In this document: piece by piece, positions 4,669-11,458 of the stretch
How positions within the stretch are numbered: position 1 is the stretch's first letter
How the letters are laid out: each line of letters starts with the position of its first letter
DNA from: Candidatus Altimarinota bacterium
Lineage (GTDB): Bacteria > Patescibacteriota > Gracilibacteria > UM-FILTER-43-11
Reading direction: 5' to 3'
DNA length: 13,368 bases
NCBI GenBank assembly: GCA_029934675.1
Contig: JAOZLT010000016.1
Span: 1 to 13,368, forward strand
Translations under genes and position numbers: made by a program
Notes under the pieces: model-generated
The model's database searches: none
Told to the model about the DNA's origin: nothing
Seen by the model: only the letters and a program-made list of their open reading frames with translations

Positions 4669-5997
4669 TTATGCTTCTTCATGATGAACAAAATGCTCAA
4701 TTTTTTCCACAATACTCTCCTTATGATTCTCCAAAACAAAAAATCCAGCCGCCAACGAAACAAGAATCAACCCCACCCAACTATCCCACAAAAAATGGTC
4801 AAAAGGCGCCAGTAACATAAGTGCAATAACAGGAATAGCCTTACCCGCTTTCCAATACAAATCAAATAATATAAGTAAAAATAAGAGTAACAAAATCAAC
4901 CCCTGTATTCCAACTTCATTAAGAACCAAAAAATAAGCATTATGAACTGGTTGAAACTCCCACGGCAGATATTTCCTCACACCATCATCATTACCTCCAT
5001 GCAACCTCGATGCAGCCTCCATGTAGCCTTTATTGGAATAATTCTCCATCTCCAAAGTAAAATTATTAACTCCCACACCCAAAGGCTCACTCTTCCACAT
5101 ATTTTTACTAATTATGTTCTGCGACAACCGTTCAACAACAGATGCATCCCGAGTATTCACCACCTGACTTTTTTGGAAAAACCAAAAATTACCAAGTACC
5201 AAAATCAGAACAATAATCAAAGCAACAAATCTTCGGAAATTAATTGCTTTAAATGCGGTAAAAACAAAATTGAGAATAAGACATACCACTCCAACCAACA
5301 TTACAGCCCTACTATGAGTTAAATAAATACCAAAAGTAAAAATCGCTAACCAAAAAAGTTTACTACTATATTTAAGATATCTAAGAGATAGAAAGAAAAC
5401 AGTCAAAAGATATGCCGCAAATATATTTGGATGCAAAAACGAACCATACGCACGAACCTGTTTCGCTCCATCAGCCAAATCAATTTTAGCAACTCCTAAA
5501 ATATCAGTGCCAATTACTGATTCTCCAAATTTATATAAACCGACTGACTCATTTAGCCTCCACTGAGCATACCCCCAAATTATCTGCAAAAGCGCTCCAA
5601 AAAGAAGAATTGTTACCACTGTTTTTATTTTAACCACCTTATCTATCAGTAATATAAATACAATAAACCCTTCAAACATTCTTAATAAAAATACAACACC
5701 AAGTAAGGCATCACCTTTTAATAGTGTTGCAACAAACAAATTCAATGCAAACGCAAATATAATCGCCCATAACCACCCACTTTTAAACTCAAGATTATAG
5801 TTTTTCAATCTCATCTTATGAAAAATCCACAATAAAAAAATCACACCCAGCAACACTTCGGGTAAATAAATAAACCCAGTTACCCAAGGATTAAAATTCC
5901 CAAACCTATAACTAGCCTGCTCATATACTACAAAACGAATCGAAAAAGGAAAGGTAAAAAGGAACAAGCCCCAAAGATATTTAATTATTTTTTCCAC
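4669..5997 (-). CDS. O-antigen ligase / Wzy-type polymerase family membrane protein
   Basis: Polytopic membrane protein of the Wzy_C/O-antigen ligase family, which joins or polymerises undecaprenyl-linked glycans on the outer face of the membrane. 442 residues with about 11-12 hydrophobic segments. Family signatures: RAYGSFLHPNIFAAYLL (182-198), GIYLTHSRAVMLVG (223-236, with R230) and the large periplasmic loop ending in WEFQPVHNAYFLVLNEVGI (346-364, with H352). The loop part GVGVNNFTLEMENY is also typical. Residues 324-337 are an insert translated from four 11-bp repeat units, just before the conserved loop end. The start is GTG; an in-frame TAG at 6007-6009 leaves no alternative upstream. 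It lies in a minus-strand block with a solute-binding lipoprotein and a GT2. Ligase and polymerase cannot be told apart from sequence, and the acceptor is unknown. Confidence 0.88.
   Translation of the reverse strand: MEKIIKYLWGLFLFTFPFSIRFVVYEQASYRFGNFNPWVTGFIYLPEVLLGVIFLLWIFHKMRLKNYNLEFKSGWLWAIIFAFALNLFVATLLKGDALLGVVFLLRMFEGFIVFILLIDKVVKIKTVVTILLFGALLQIIWGYAQWRLNESVGLYKFGESVIGTDILGVAKIDLADGAKQVRAYGSFLHPNIFAAYLLTVFFLSLRYLKYSSKLFWLAIFTFGIYLTHSRAVMLVGVVCLILNFVFTAFKAINFRRFVALIIVLILVLGNFWFFQKSQVVNTRDASVVERLSQNIISKNMWKSEPLGVGVNNFTLEMENYSNKGYMEAASRLHGGNDDGVRKYLPWEFQPVHNAYFLVLNEVGIQGLILLLLFLLILFDLYWKAGKAIPVIALMLLAPFDHFLWDSWVGLILVSLAAGFFVLENHKESIVEKIEHFVHHEEA
4990..5033. repeat. 11-bp tandem array, four units, inside the O-antigen ligase gene
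   Basis: Four diverged 11-bp units start at 4990, 5001 (GCAACCTCGAT), 5012 (GCAGCCTCCAT) and 5023 (GTAGCCTTTAT). It is the same unit family as in murG. The translation GYMEAASRLHGG closely matches GGYMEATSRLHGG of murG, so two unrelated proteins share a peptide that comes only from the repeat. Confidence 0.92.
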
Positions 5998-6221
5998 GCA
6001 CCAATTCTAAATCACAAACGCCAAATTACAAACCTCAATTGCAACCTCAATCATCTCCACAACTCTCTCCTCAATCGTAGCCTCAAAGTGCAGTCCGTCG
6101 TAGCATTAGCGAAGAAGGACGAAGCGGGTAGTCTCAACGTAGCCTCAACGTAGCCTCAACGTAGCCTCTATGTAGCCTCTATTGTAGCCTCGAAGTAGCC
6201 TCAACGTAGCCTCAATCGTAA
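5998..6221. repeat. Spacer with 11-bp GTAGCCTC array interrupted by a GC-rich palindrome
   Basis: Units of GTAGCCTCAAC type occur at 6077 and then at 6128, 6139, 6150, 6161, 6172, 6184, 6195 and 6206, mostly of 11 bp with two of 12 bp. The array ends about 5 nt from the stop codon of the binding-protein gene. A 40-bp GC-rich element (6088-6127) separates the first unit from the rest. The left part (5998-6070) holds AT-rich CAAATTACAAACCTCAAT-like repeats. No gene is seen here. Confidence 0.92.
6088..6127. repeat. Dispersed imperfect palindrome (GTCC...GGAC type)
   Basis: GTCC at 6093-6096 pairs with GGAC at 6117-6120. The interior (GTCGTAGC ... GCGAAGAA) pairs partly, with G.A mismatches, around an ATTA loop. 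Its core AGTCCGTCGTAGCATTAGCG aligns with the element at 13346-13368, and a truncated relative lies at 8801-8818. It sits between two units of an 11-bp array and resembles a REP-type element. Confidence 0.65.
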
Positions 6222-7709
6222 TTAAATTCCGCAATCCGTATCCATCGATATAAGCTTCTTCTGTTTCTTAATCACACAAGTCACTTTCTTCTCCGCATCA
6301 ACAAGCGCCTCTTTCGGTGTAGAAATATTTGTTACAACTGCCTGTATAGCGTCAGCAAATATTTTATGATAAAAATTCGCATCATAAATCTTCAAACTTT
6401 TAGCAAAAGGTGCCTGAAACGCAAAAATACCAAATAATTCCTCTGTTTGCTGTTCCGACACAAGGTCTTTTCGGCTTGTTGGACGATTAGTCTTCTTGTG
6501 ATACGTCTGTAAGCTATCAGCTGTGGTCAAATATTCTATCAACTCCCAAGCCTCTTTGGGTACATCTGTTGTACGAGCTACCACTAGCGGAAAATAACTA
6601 GCCAATGTATCACGCTTAGTGCCTTCAGTAGCACTAACTAATTGTGGCATCGGAGCAATACCAATATCATCTTTATCAATATGAGGATCTCCTGACTTTT
6701 GTTGATTTTGAATAGCTTGAGTAAGTACATCATATAAATAAGGATACCCTAAAATCATTGCCACTTTTCCACGTACAAAAGGATTTATCTCTTTTTCTGA
6801 AGGCGAAAATCCAGTTATAGTATCATTCCAACTATAATTTTTATAAGTAGGGAGACCGAAGCTTGTATAAAGAGTTAAAGCTTCTACACCAGGATTCTTA
6901 ACTCCTGCTGAGCTTGTTGATGAGTCACTTGCGAATGTAGCATTTTCCTCTTTGTTATCATAAAAATTAACACCATATTGAATCATCAAAGTATACAGAG
7001 CATCTACAGCACTATTTACATTATCCGAGCGACCGATACCCATACCAGCCAACGCAAAACGCTCAGGACTATTGTTTTGTTTTGTAAGCTGGAAAACCTG
7101 ATCTTTAATATCTTCCCATAATACACCTGGATGATCAGTTGTAGCTAAAAGATCTTTAAAATAAGCCTTGTTATAATAAATAGCCAAATTATCCATAGAC
7201 ATCGGCATTCCATAAATCTTATTATCGATTATCAAATCATCTGCTGCTGCTTGAAAAAACACTTGCTTAAACATATCGGGAGTTACTACGACTGGTAAAT
7301 CTGCCGGCATTGGCAAAAGTTTTTTCTGATGCTTGGTAAGCCATGAATTATGAACCATAAACACATCAGGCCCCTCGCCTTCAGCAATCTCGTTAATAAG
7401 TAAATCTTCATATTCCTCCAAATTTACAAACTTCTTTGTACGCACAATCACACCTGGATTCTTACTTTGAAATGCCTGTATCTGTTCTTGAAATGCATCA
7501 GAATTATCATACACAAAATAAAAATCCAATTCTTTAGCCTCCCCATTATTCCCCGCCGTCTTCTCATCATAAGGACAATCGCTCCTATAATCACTTGTAC
7601 CAGGAACATTAGCAGAAGGCTTTGGGCATTTCTTTTTACACCCACCTAAAAACATTGGCGATGTCAGCACCAAAGCAACAATTAAGATTTTTGCAATTTT
7701 TTCTTTCAT
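6222..7709 (-). CDS. Extracellular solute-binding lipoprotein (family 1-like)
   Basis: Probable substrate-binding component of a sugar-type ABC importer, anchored by lipid on the outer face of the membrane. 495 residues. A signal peptide (KEKIAKILIVALVLTSPMF) is followed by the lipobox LGGC with C24, then a Cys/Lys-rich linker (CKKKC, 24-28, and C45) before the mature domain at about 60. Signs of the family: GEGPDVFMVHNSWL (111-124), IYGMPMSMDNLAIYYNKAYF (165-184), VRGKVAMILGYPYL (312-325) and EAWELIEYLTTADSLQTY (386-403). No permease or ATPase gene lies nearby, so its partners are elsewhere or absent. C478 and C493 near the C-terminus could pair. Ligand unknown. ATG start, no Shine-Dalgarno sequence. 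Confidence 0.88.
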   Translation of the reverse strand: MKEKIAKILIVALVLTSPMFLGGCKKKCPKPSANVPGTSDYRSDCPYDEKTAGNNGEAKELDFYFVYDNSDAFQEQIQAFQSKNPGVIVRTKKFVNLEEYEDLLINEIAEGEGPDVFMVHNSWLTKHQKKLLPMPADLPVVVTPDMFKQVFFQAAADDLIIDNKIYGMPMSMDNLAIYYNKAYFKDLLATTDHPGVLWEDIKDQVFQLTKQNNSPERFALAGMGIGRSDNVNSAVDALYTLMIQYGVNFYDNKEENATFASDSSTSSAGVKNPGVEALTLYTSFGLPTYKNYSWNDTITGFSPSEKEINPFVRGKVAMILGYPYLYDVLTQAIQNQQKSGDPHIDKDDIGIAPMPQLVSATEGTKRDTLASYFPLVVARTTDVPKEAWELIEYLTTADSLQTYHKKTNRPTSRKDLVSEQQTEELFGIFAFQAPFAKSLKIYDANFYHKIFADAIQAVVTNISTPKEALVDAEKKVTCVIKKQKKLISMDTDCGI

Positions 7710-7767
7710 GAATGTTTATTTTGTCAACGTAGATATTTTACGATAAAAACACCCTCAAAGCAAACCA

Positions 7768-7798
7768 ATTGGACATTGGTCATTGGCCATTGGTCATT
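7768..7798. repeat. ATTGGTCATTGGCC repeats over the GT2 gene end
   Basis: Near-tandem copies of ATTGGNC run from the palindrome CCAATTGG (7765-7772) to 7798. The last copy supplies the TGA stop (7794-7796) of the glycosyltransferase. The words match those in the ftsW/lspA spacer. Confidence 0.75.
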
Positions 7799-8696
7799 GA
7801 GAATCAACTCCCCTCATAAACTCATTCCACGATTTAAATTTATAATAAATCTGTTTTCCAAATATTCTAAACAAAGGCAATGTCCACTTATTTGCTACCA
7901 AACGTAAAATTCTAGATTTCAATCCACGTGGAATAATCTGAATATCCGGTTGCAAACGCTGAAAATGTACTGCTGATTTACCTACATCCCGCATTTTTTT
8001 AGATAAATCTGACGGATGTATTTCGTGATGATGAAAAGCAATTGCCTGCGGTTCATAATAAACCTGCATATCATGCTTTTTCCAAAGCCGATAGCCAAGC
8101 TCAATATCCTCCCACCCATAAAAAACAAAATCTTCATTAAACTTTTCTTTCTCAAAAAAGGATTTTTTAATAGAGATATTAGATGTATAAAAAAACTTAA
8201 AAGGTTCTGCCCTTCCAATCATTCCAGGATGTAAAAATTTATAACCAAACTGCCACCCAGAACTTTCTAGAAACCGCATATAACCATTTATTTTAATATT
8301 TGGATCCCATGTAGTAAAACCAAGCACCGCCACATTCTCATCCGAATGTTCAACATGTCTGTCATGATGCTTCATCAAAAACTCTGGCTCAACAAAAATA
8401 TCATCCCCAATAAACACAATAATTTCTCCACTCGCCACCTCAACCCCTCTATTTCTCGCCGTCCCCTGATGCGATTTTCTTTGCTTAATGTACTGAATCC
8501 TGTTTTGAGTTTTGAGTTTTGAGTTTTGAACTTGTATTTTAGTATTATCAGAAGAACCATCATCAACCACAATCACCTCAAAATCCCAAGGTTCTGAGCC
8601 TGTCGAAAAGTCCACCTGTTGCACCGCAAGTTTTTCTAAACAAACGCTTAGAACATCAGCCCTATTATATGTTGGAATTATAACAGATAGTTTCAT
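7794..8696 (-). CDS. Family 2 (GT-A) glycosyltransferase with two repeat-derived inserts
   Basis: Cytoplasmic inverting GT-A glycosyltransferase that transfers a sugar from an NDP-sugar, probably for a surface glycan given the O-antigen ligase nearby. 300 residues. Motifs: MKLSVIIPTYNRADVL (1-16), VIVVDDGSSDNT (41-52), RNRGVEVASGEIIVFIGDD (81-99) with the D98/D99 metal-binding pair, FFYTSNISIKKSFF (168-181) and YGWEDIELGYRL (193-204) with E196/D197 as the probable acidic catalytic region. Two atypical insertions interrupt the first Rossmann half. STGSEP (31-36) comes from a TTCGACAGGCTCAG-type word, and VQNSKLKTQN (56-65) comes from a 7-bp array at 8503-8530. The TGA stop lies in a spacer repeat; the other genes here use TAA. 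Sugar and acceptor are unknown. Confidence 0.9.
   Translation of the reverse strand: MKLSVIIPTYNRADVLSVCLEKLAVQQVDFSTGSEPWDFEVIVVDDGSSDNTKIQVQNSKLKTQNRIQYIKQRKSHQGTARNRGVEVASGEIIVFIGDDIFVEPEFLMKHHDRHVEHSDENVAVLGFTTWDPNIKINGYMRFLESSGWQFGYKFLHPGMIGRAEPFKFFYTSNISIKKSFFEKEKFNEDFVFYGWEDIELGYRLWKKHDMQVYYEPQAIAFHHHEIHPSDLSKKMRDVGKSAVHFQRLQPDIQIIPRGLKSRILRLVANKWTLPLFRIFGKQIYYKFKSWNEFMRGVDSQ
8503..8530. repeat. Heptanucleotide tandem array inside the GT2 gene
   Basis: Four contiguous 7-bp units, three TTTTGAG and one TTTTGAA (8503, 8510, 8517, 8524). It is the same unit family as at 1-56. Translated on the minus strand it gives QNSKLKTQN, while the plus-strand reading would contain TGA. Confidence 0.95.
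8591..8607. repeat. TTCGACAGGCTCAGAAC word inside the GT2 gene
   Basis: On the coding strand TTCGACAGGCTCAGAAC encodes part of DFSTGSEPW, in a place where GT2 proteins normally run straight from the first helix to the VIVVDDGS strand. From memory, words of this type are common in dispersed repeats of several phyla. There is only one copy in this window, so the repeat status is inference. Confidence 0.4.
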
Positions 8697-8994
8697 TTGA
8701 AATTTAATGAGGCTAGGTTATTATAACAATGAAACAATAAAACAACCACTCTTGCCTACAACGTAATGAGACCTGAGACATAAGACGTCAGCCTTGAAAC
8801 TCGCAAAGTCTTCCGTAGGGAATGGCACTCGCACTTGAGACTAAAATATATCAATTATGAATTATGAGTTATAAATTCCACGCCATGGCGGGACAAGTAG
8901 ACATTTAATTAAGAATTAAAAAATTAATTGGAGATTCTATATTCGAAATCTTTTGGAAATTGGAAATTGGTTATTCTAAATTGATACGTAAATT
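8697..8994. repeat. Divergent spacer made of several repeat types
   Basis: About 300 bp without a gene. In order it holds a TATAAT on the minus strand (8720-8725), GAGACCTGAGACATAAGAC-like words, the element TTGAAACTCGCAAAGTCTTC starting at 8794, a 33-bp AT-rich block (8835-8867), CACGCCATGGCGGG with the perfect palindrome CGCCATGGCG (8881-8890), and TTGGAAATTGG/TTCTAAATTGATA repeats (8953-8986) that end just before the next ATG. Two of these blocks recur in the same order after prs. Confidence 0.8.
8720..8725 (-). promoter_or_regulatory. Possible -10 element of the GT2 gene
   Basis: A perfect TATAAT on the minus strand lies 23 bp before the GT2 ATG (8696). No good -35 is found at 17 bp; a TTGTTT is present at 14 bp, which is too close. 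Low certainty. Confidence 0.3.
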
Positions 8995-9666
8995 ATGAAC
9001 AAAGAAAATATCATAAAAATCATCGAAGCAAATCCCGAAAGGAAATATGAGGATTTAAAAAATCATGCCATGTTCACAGGCATAACTGCGGAAGAATTTG
9101 ATAATGCATGGAACGAACATTTACGAAAATCCACGAAACCATCTGAATCAAAAATTGTAACCCAGGCATACATAATCATCTTATTAGTATTATCAATAAC
9201 TGGATTTGATACCGCCTATTGGAAATTTTTGATAAGAATAACAAATGAAATATTCGCAGCAAATTTTGGGATACTCGCACTTTTCACATCTTTTATTCTA
9301 CTAATGCATTTAGCCTCAAAATTCACAGGAAGCAGAACAAGCATAGGTTACACTACAAAACTATCGATTTTTCTATTCATTCTCACTTATCTGGCACACT
9401 TATCCAGCCTTATGACATCTACCATAACCTATATAATCATTCTTTTTGGCGGAGTTATAGCAGGTACTATGGCAATTTATGCAATAATAAGAATATACAA
9501 AATCGATTTCCCAAGATTTCTCCTTCTTACACTTATTACAGGTATTATGATGGGAATCATTATCCAGTTCACAATCGGATTTAAAATATTTAAAGGATAT
9601 TTTGTTCCAGCTGGAGGTATCCAAATCGAAGAAATGGAATCTGCAGTTGATATTGCAAATGAGTAA
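8995..9666 (+). CDS. Small polytopic membrane protein, unknown function
   Basis: I do not recognise the family. 223 residues. A soluble, charged, probably helical N-terminal part (1-52, with WNEHLRK at 39-45) is followed by about five hydrophobic segments (54-72, 86-108, 122-139, 143-166, 174-194) and a short acidic tail (EEMESAVDIANE). The ATG at 8995 directly follows a repeat block, with no Shine-Dalgarno sequence. Stop TAA. It lies on the same strand as cysS, separated by 119 bp of repeat. It may be a lineage-specific membrane protein. No catalytic or transport motif is visible. Confidence 0.78.
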   Translation: MNKENIIKIIEANPERKYEDLKNHAMFTGITAEEFDNAWNEHLRKSTKPSESKIVTQAYIIILLVLSITGFDTAYWKFLIRITNEIFAANFGILALFTSFILLMHLASKFTGSRTSIGYTTKLSIFLFILTYLAHLSSLMTSTITYIIILFGGVIAGTMAIYAIIRIYKIDFPRFLLLTLITGIMMGIIIQFTIGFKIFKGYFVPAGGIQIEEMESAVDIANE

Positions 9667-9670
9667 TTTA

Positions 9671-9785
9671 TTACAAGATTAGAAGATTTAAAAAATTAAA
9701 AAGATTAAACCAAAACACAATATAAATAATCTTTGTAATCTTCTAATAATGAGTAAAACGAATGTTTATAATCTTCTAATAATTT
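9671..9785. repeat. CTAATCTTGTAAT-type repeat spacer with inverted copies
   Basis: It begins 5 nt after the stop of the membrane-protein gene. The left part reads TTACAAGATTAGAAGATT, the inverse of the right part (ATCTTCTAAT at 9738-9747 and 9771-9780), so long-range hairpins with 50- to 80-nt loops are possible. A module AATGAGTAAAACGAATG interrupts the right part, comparable in place to AGTGAACAAAGTGAACG in the lspA downstream spacer. Confidence 0.75.
9767..9772 (+). promoter_or_regulatory. Possible -10 element of cysS, inside a repeat
   Basis: A perfect TATAAT lies 13 bp before the cysS ATG, which would give a nearly leaderless mRNA, as for lspA. No -35 box is seen at a normal distance, and the word is part of a repeat copy, so it may be chance. 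Confidence 0.3.
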
Positions 9786-11216
9786 ATGGCTAATCTCCAC
9801 CTCTACAACACAATGACACGGCAAAAAATGCCATTCAAACCACTTAATCCGGCAGAAATAAAACTGTATACCTGTGGCCCAACTGTTTACAACTTTGCTC
9901 ACATCGGCAATCTCCGCACATATATATTTGAAGATCTACTCAGAAGAGTATTGAGATGGAATGGATACCAAGTTAAACATGTAATGAATATAACCGACGT
10001 AGGTCATCTGACCTCCGATGCGGATGAAGGAGAAGATAAAATGTTAAAAGGAGCAAAGCGTGAAAAGAAAACCGTATGGGAAATTGCCGAATATTACGCA
10101 CAGGCTTTTTTAGAAGACATGGACAGACTAAATCTCCTCAAACCTCACATAAAACCAAAAGCAACTGATCATATTGAAGCAATGATAAATCAGATTAAGC
10201 AATTAGAAAAAAACGGCTTAACTTATGAATCAGGAGGAAATATATATTTCGATACATCAAAATTGAGTGACTATGGAAAACTTGCCCAACTCGACAAACA
10301 AGAACTGCAAGCTGGTGCAAGAGTAGAAGTAGATAAAAACAAAAAAAACCCTCACGATTTTGTACTCTGGTTTACCAAAAGTAAATTCTTGGACAATTCT
10401 GAATCTCTCAAAGGAGAAGGACAAGAAATGCAATGGGATAGCCCATGGGGACGCGGATATCCGGGATGGCACATTGAATGTTCATCTATGGCACAAAAGT
10501 ATTTGGGACAACAAATGGACATTCATTGCGGAGGAATCGACCACATACCAGTTCACCATACTAACGAATTAGCCCAAGCTGAAGGCGCCACATTCAAAAA
10601 ACCATGGGTACAATACTGGATGCATGGGAACTTCTTGGTTTTAAAGGATAAAGAAAAAATGGCAAAATCAGATACGAACTTTCTTACACTCCAAGCTCTG
10701 ATGGACAAAGGTTACGATCCACTGGATTACCGATACTTCTGCTTACAATCCCACTATCGTAAAGAATTACGTTTTGACTGGGAGGGTATGAATGCAGCAA
10801 GAACGGGACTGAGAAGATTGCGTAATAAAGTCTGCAAACTAAATTCAGATAACGCCACAACCGCTCCACAACCGCTCCACAACCGCTCCACAACCGAACG
10901 GTTCGAAACTGCAATAAACGACGACCTTAACCTACCCGAAGCTCTTGCTGAGACATGGAACTTAATCGACAATCCGGAAATCTCTGATGCCGATAAACTC
11001 GCCACCATCAAAAAATTCGATACTGTACTCGGTTTACAACTCGACAAAAAACTTAAATTCCAAATTCCAGACTCAATCCAAAAACTTATTATTGAACGAA
11101 ATAAAGCAAGAAAAGATAAGGACTGGGAACAATCAGATAAACTGAGAGACGAAATTCAAGATGCTGGTTTTATAGTAAAAGATGGAGATGGAGGAACAGA
11201 AGTACAACCCAAATAA
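9786..11216 (+). CDS. cysS: CysS, cysteinyl-tRNA synthetase, with in-frame repeat insert
   Basis: Class I aminoacyl-tRNA synthetase that activates cysteine with ATP and charges tRNA-Cys. 476 residues, close to the usual length of about 460. Motifs: KLYTCGPTVYNFAHIGN (26-42) with the HIGH-type box HIGN and zinc ligand C30; WDSPWGRGYPGWHIECSSM (217-235) with C232; GGIDHIPVHHTNE (249-261) with H257 and E261 as the other zinc ligands; and the KMSKS-type box KMAKS (291-295). The C-terminal part has the family end IERNKARKDKDWEQSDKLRD (436-455). A repeat-encoded stretch, TAPQPLHNRSTT (359-370), lies between the helical domain (RLRNKV) and FETAINDDLNLPEAL, where the family has a variable linker. ATG start without a Shine-Dalgarno sequence. 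Confidence 0.97.
   Translation: MANLHLYNTMTRQKMPFKPLNPAEIKLYTCGPTVYNFAHIGNLRTYIFEDLLRRVLRWNGYQVKHVMNITDVGHLTSDADEGEDKMLKGAKREKKTVWEIAEYYAQAFLEDMDRLNLLKPHIKPKATDHIEAMINQIKQLEKNGLTYESGGNIYFDTSKLSDYGKLAQLDKQELQAGARVEVDKNKKNPHDFVLWFTKSKFLDNSESLKGEGQEMQWDSPWGRGYPGWHIECSSMAQKYLGQQMDIHCGGIDHIPVHHTNELAQAEGATFKKPWVQYWMHGNFLVLKDKEKMAKSDTNFLTLQALMDKGYDPLDYRYFCLQSHYRKELRFDWEGMNAARTGLRRLRNKVCKLNSDNATTAPQPLHNRSTTERFETAINDDLNLPEALAETWNLIDNPEISDADKLATIKKFDTVLGLQLDKKLKFQIPDSIQKLIIERNKARKDKDWEQSDKLRDEIQDAGFIVKDGDGGTEVQPK
10860..10896. repeat. 11-bp tandem array, three units plus partials, inside cysS
   Basis: Three exact contiguous units ACCGCTCCACA (10860, 10871, 10882), a partial ACCG after them and a partial copy before. 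Translation in the cysS frame gives TAPQPLHNRST, an 11-residue word that uses all three frames of the unit. Both strands are free of stops across it. Confidence 0.95.
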
Positions 11217-11458
11217 CTAATTTACAACATCTTGCGAAAAACAGAGCAAAACTCTATCTAAAACCAAGTATATCAAACAACTTTTCTTTCATATTATTTA
11301 ATTTTTATGTCAAAGCAATTTAGAAATGTCCTATTTTCATGATTAAATTGTTACGGTTTTTTCTTTAGTTTTATATAAAATTGGTTCTTGTTTTTTTGAG
11401 ATATTTCTATTGACATATTAATAAAAATATGATTAGATAGTAATCTATAAATAATAAT
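11217..11458. other. Spacer after cysS, AT-rich, no gene found
   Basis: The 242 bp carry no open frame of note, no tRNA-like fold and no clear terminator hairpin. Unlike most spacers here it lacks the tandem arrays. It holds T-rich tracts and, at its right end, a promoter-like pair for the next gene. Confidence 0.6.
11410..11438 (+). promoter_or_regulatory. Possible promoter of the 170-residue gene
   Basis: A perfect TTGACA (11410-11415), a 17-bp AT spacer and TTAGAT (11433-11438, 3 of 6 to TATAAT). The ATG lies 20 nt further on. It is the only consensus -35 found in the right place in this window. Confidence 0.45.

Noticed and set aside
4593..4820. Two plus-strand open frames of 68-75 codons at the 3' end of the O-antigen ligase
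   Set aside because: They consist of the AT repeat spacer plus the antisense of the ligase C-terminus, with low complexity and no family features.
4942..5322. 126-codon plus-strand frame
   Set aside because: Entirely antisense to the O-antigen ligase, whose membrane motifs are clear; it also reads through the 11-bp array.
7794..7796. Recoded UGA (Gly), as in Gracilibacteria or Absconditabacteria
   Set aside because: No CDS has an in-frame TGA, and read-through here would only translate a spacer repeat, so TGA acts as a stop.
8697..8994. Transposon or insertion sequence
   Set aside because: No transposase coding region, no terminal inverted repeats and no target duplications are seen, only short repeat words.
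10908..10917. GGTTCGAAAC as a tRNA T-arm
   Set aside because: It lies inside cysS coding sequence and no acceptor or anticodon stem surrounds it. No tRNA was found elsewhere in the window.
10754..11047. Minus-strand frame of 97 codons opposite cysS
   Set aside because: A shadow of cysS. It stays open partly because the ACCGCTCCACA array has no stops on either strand.
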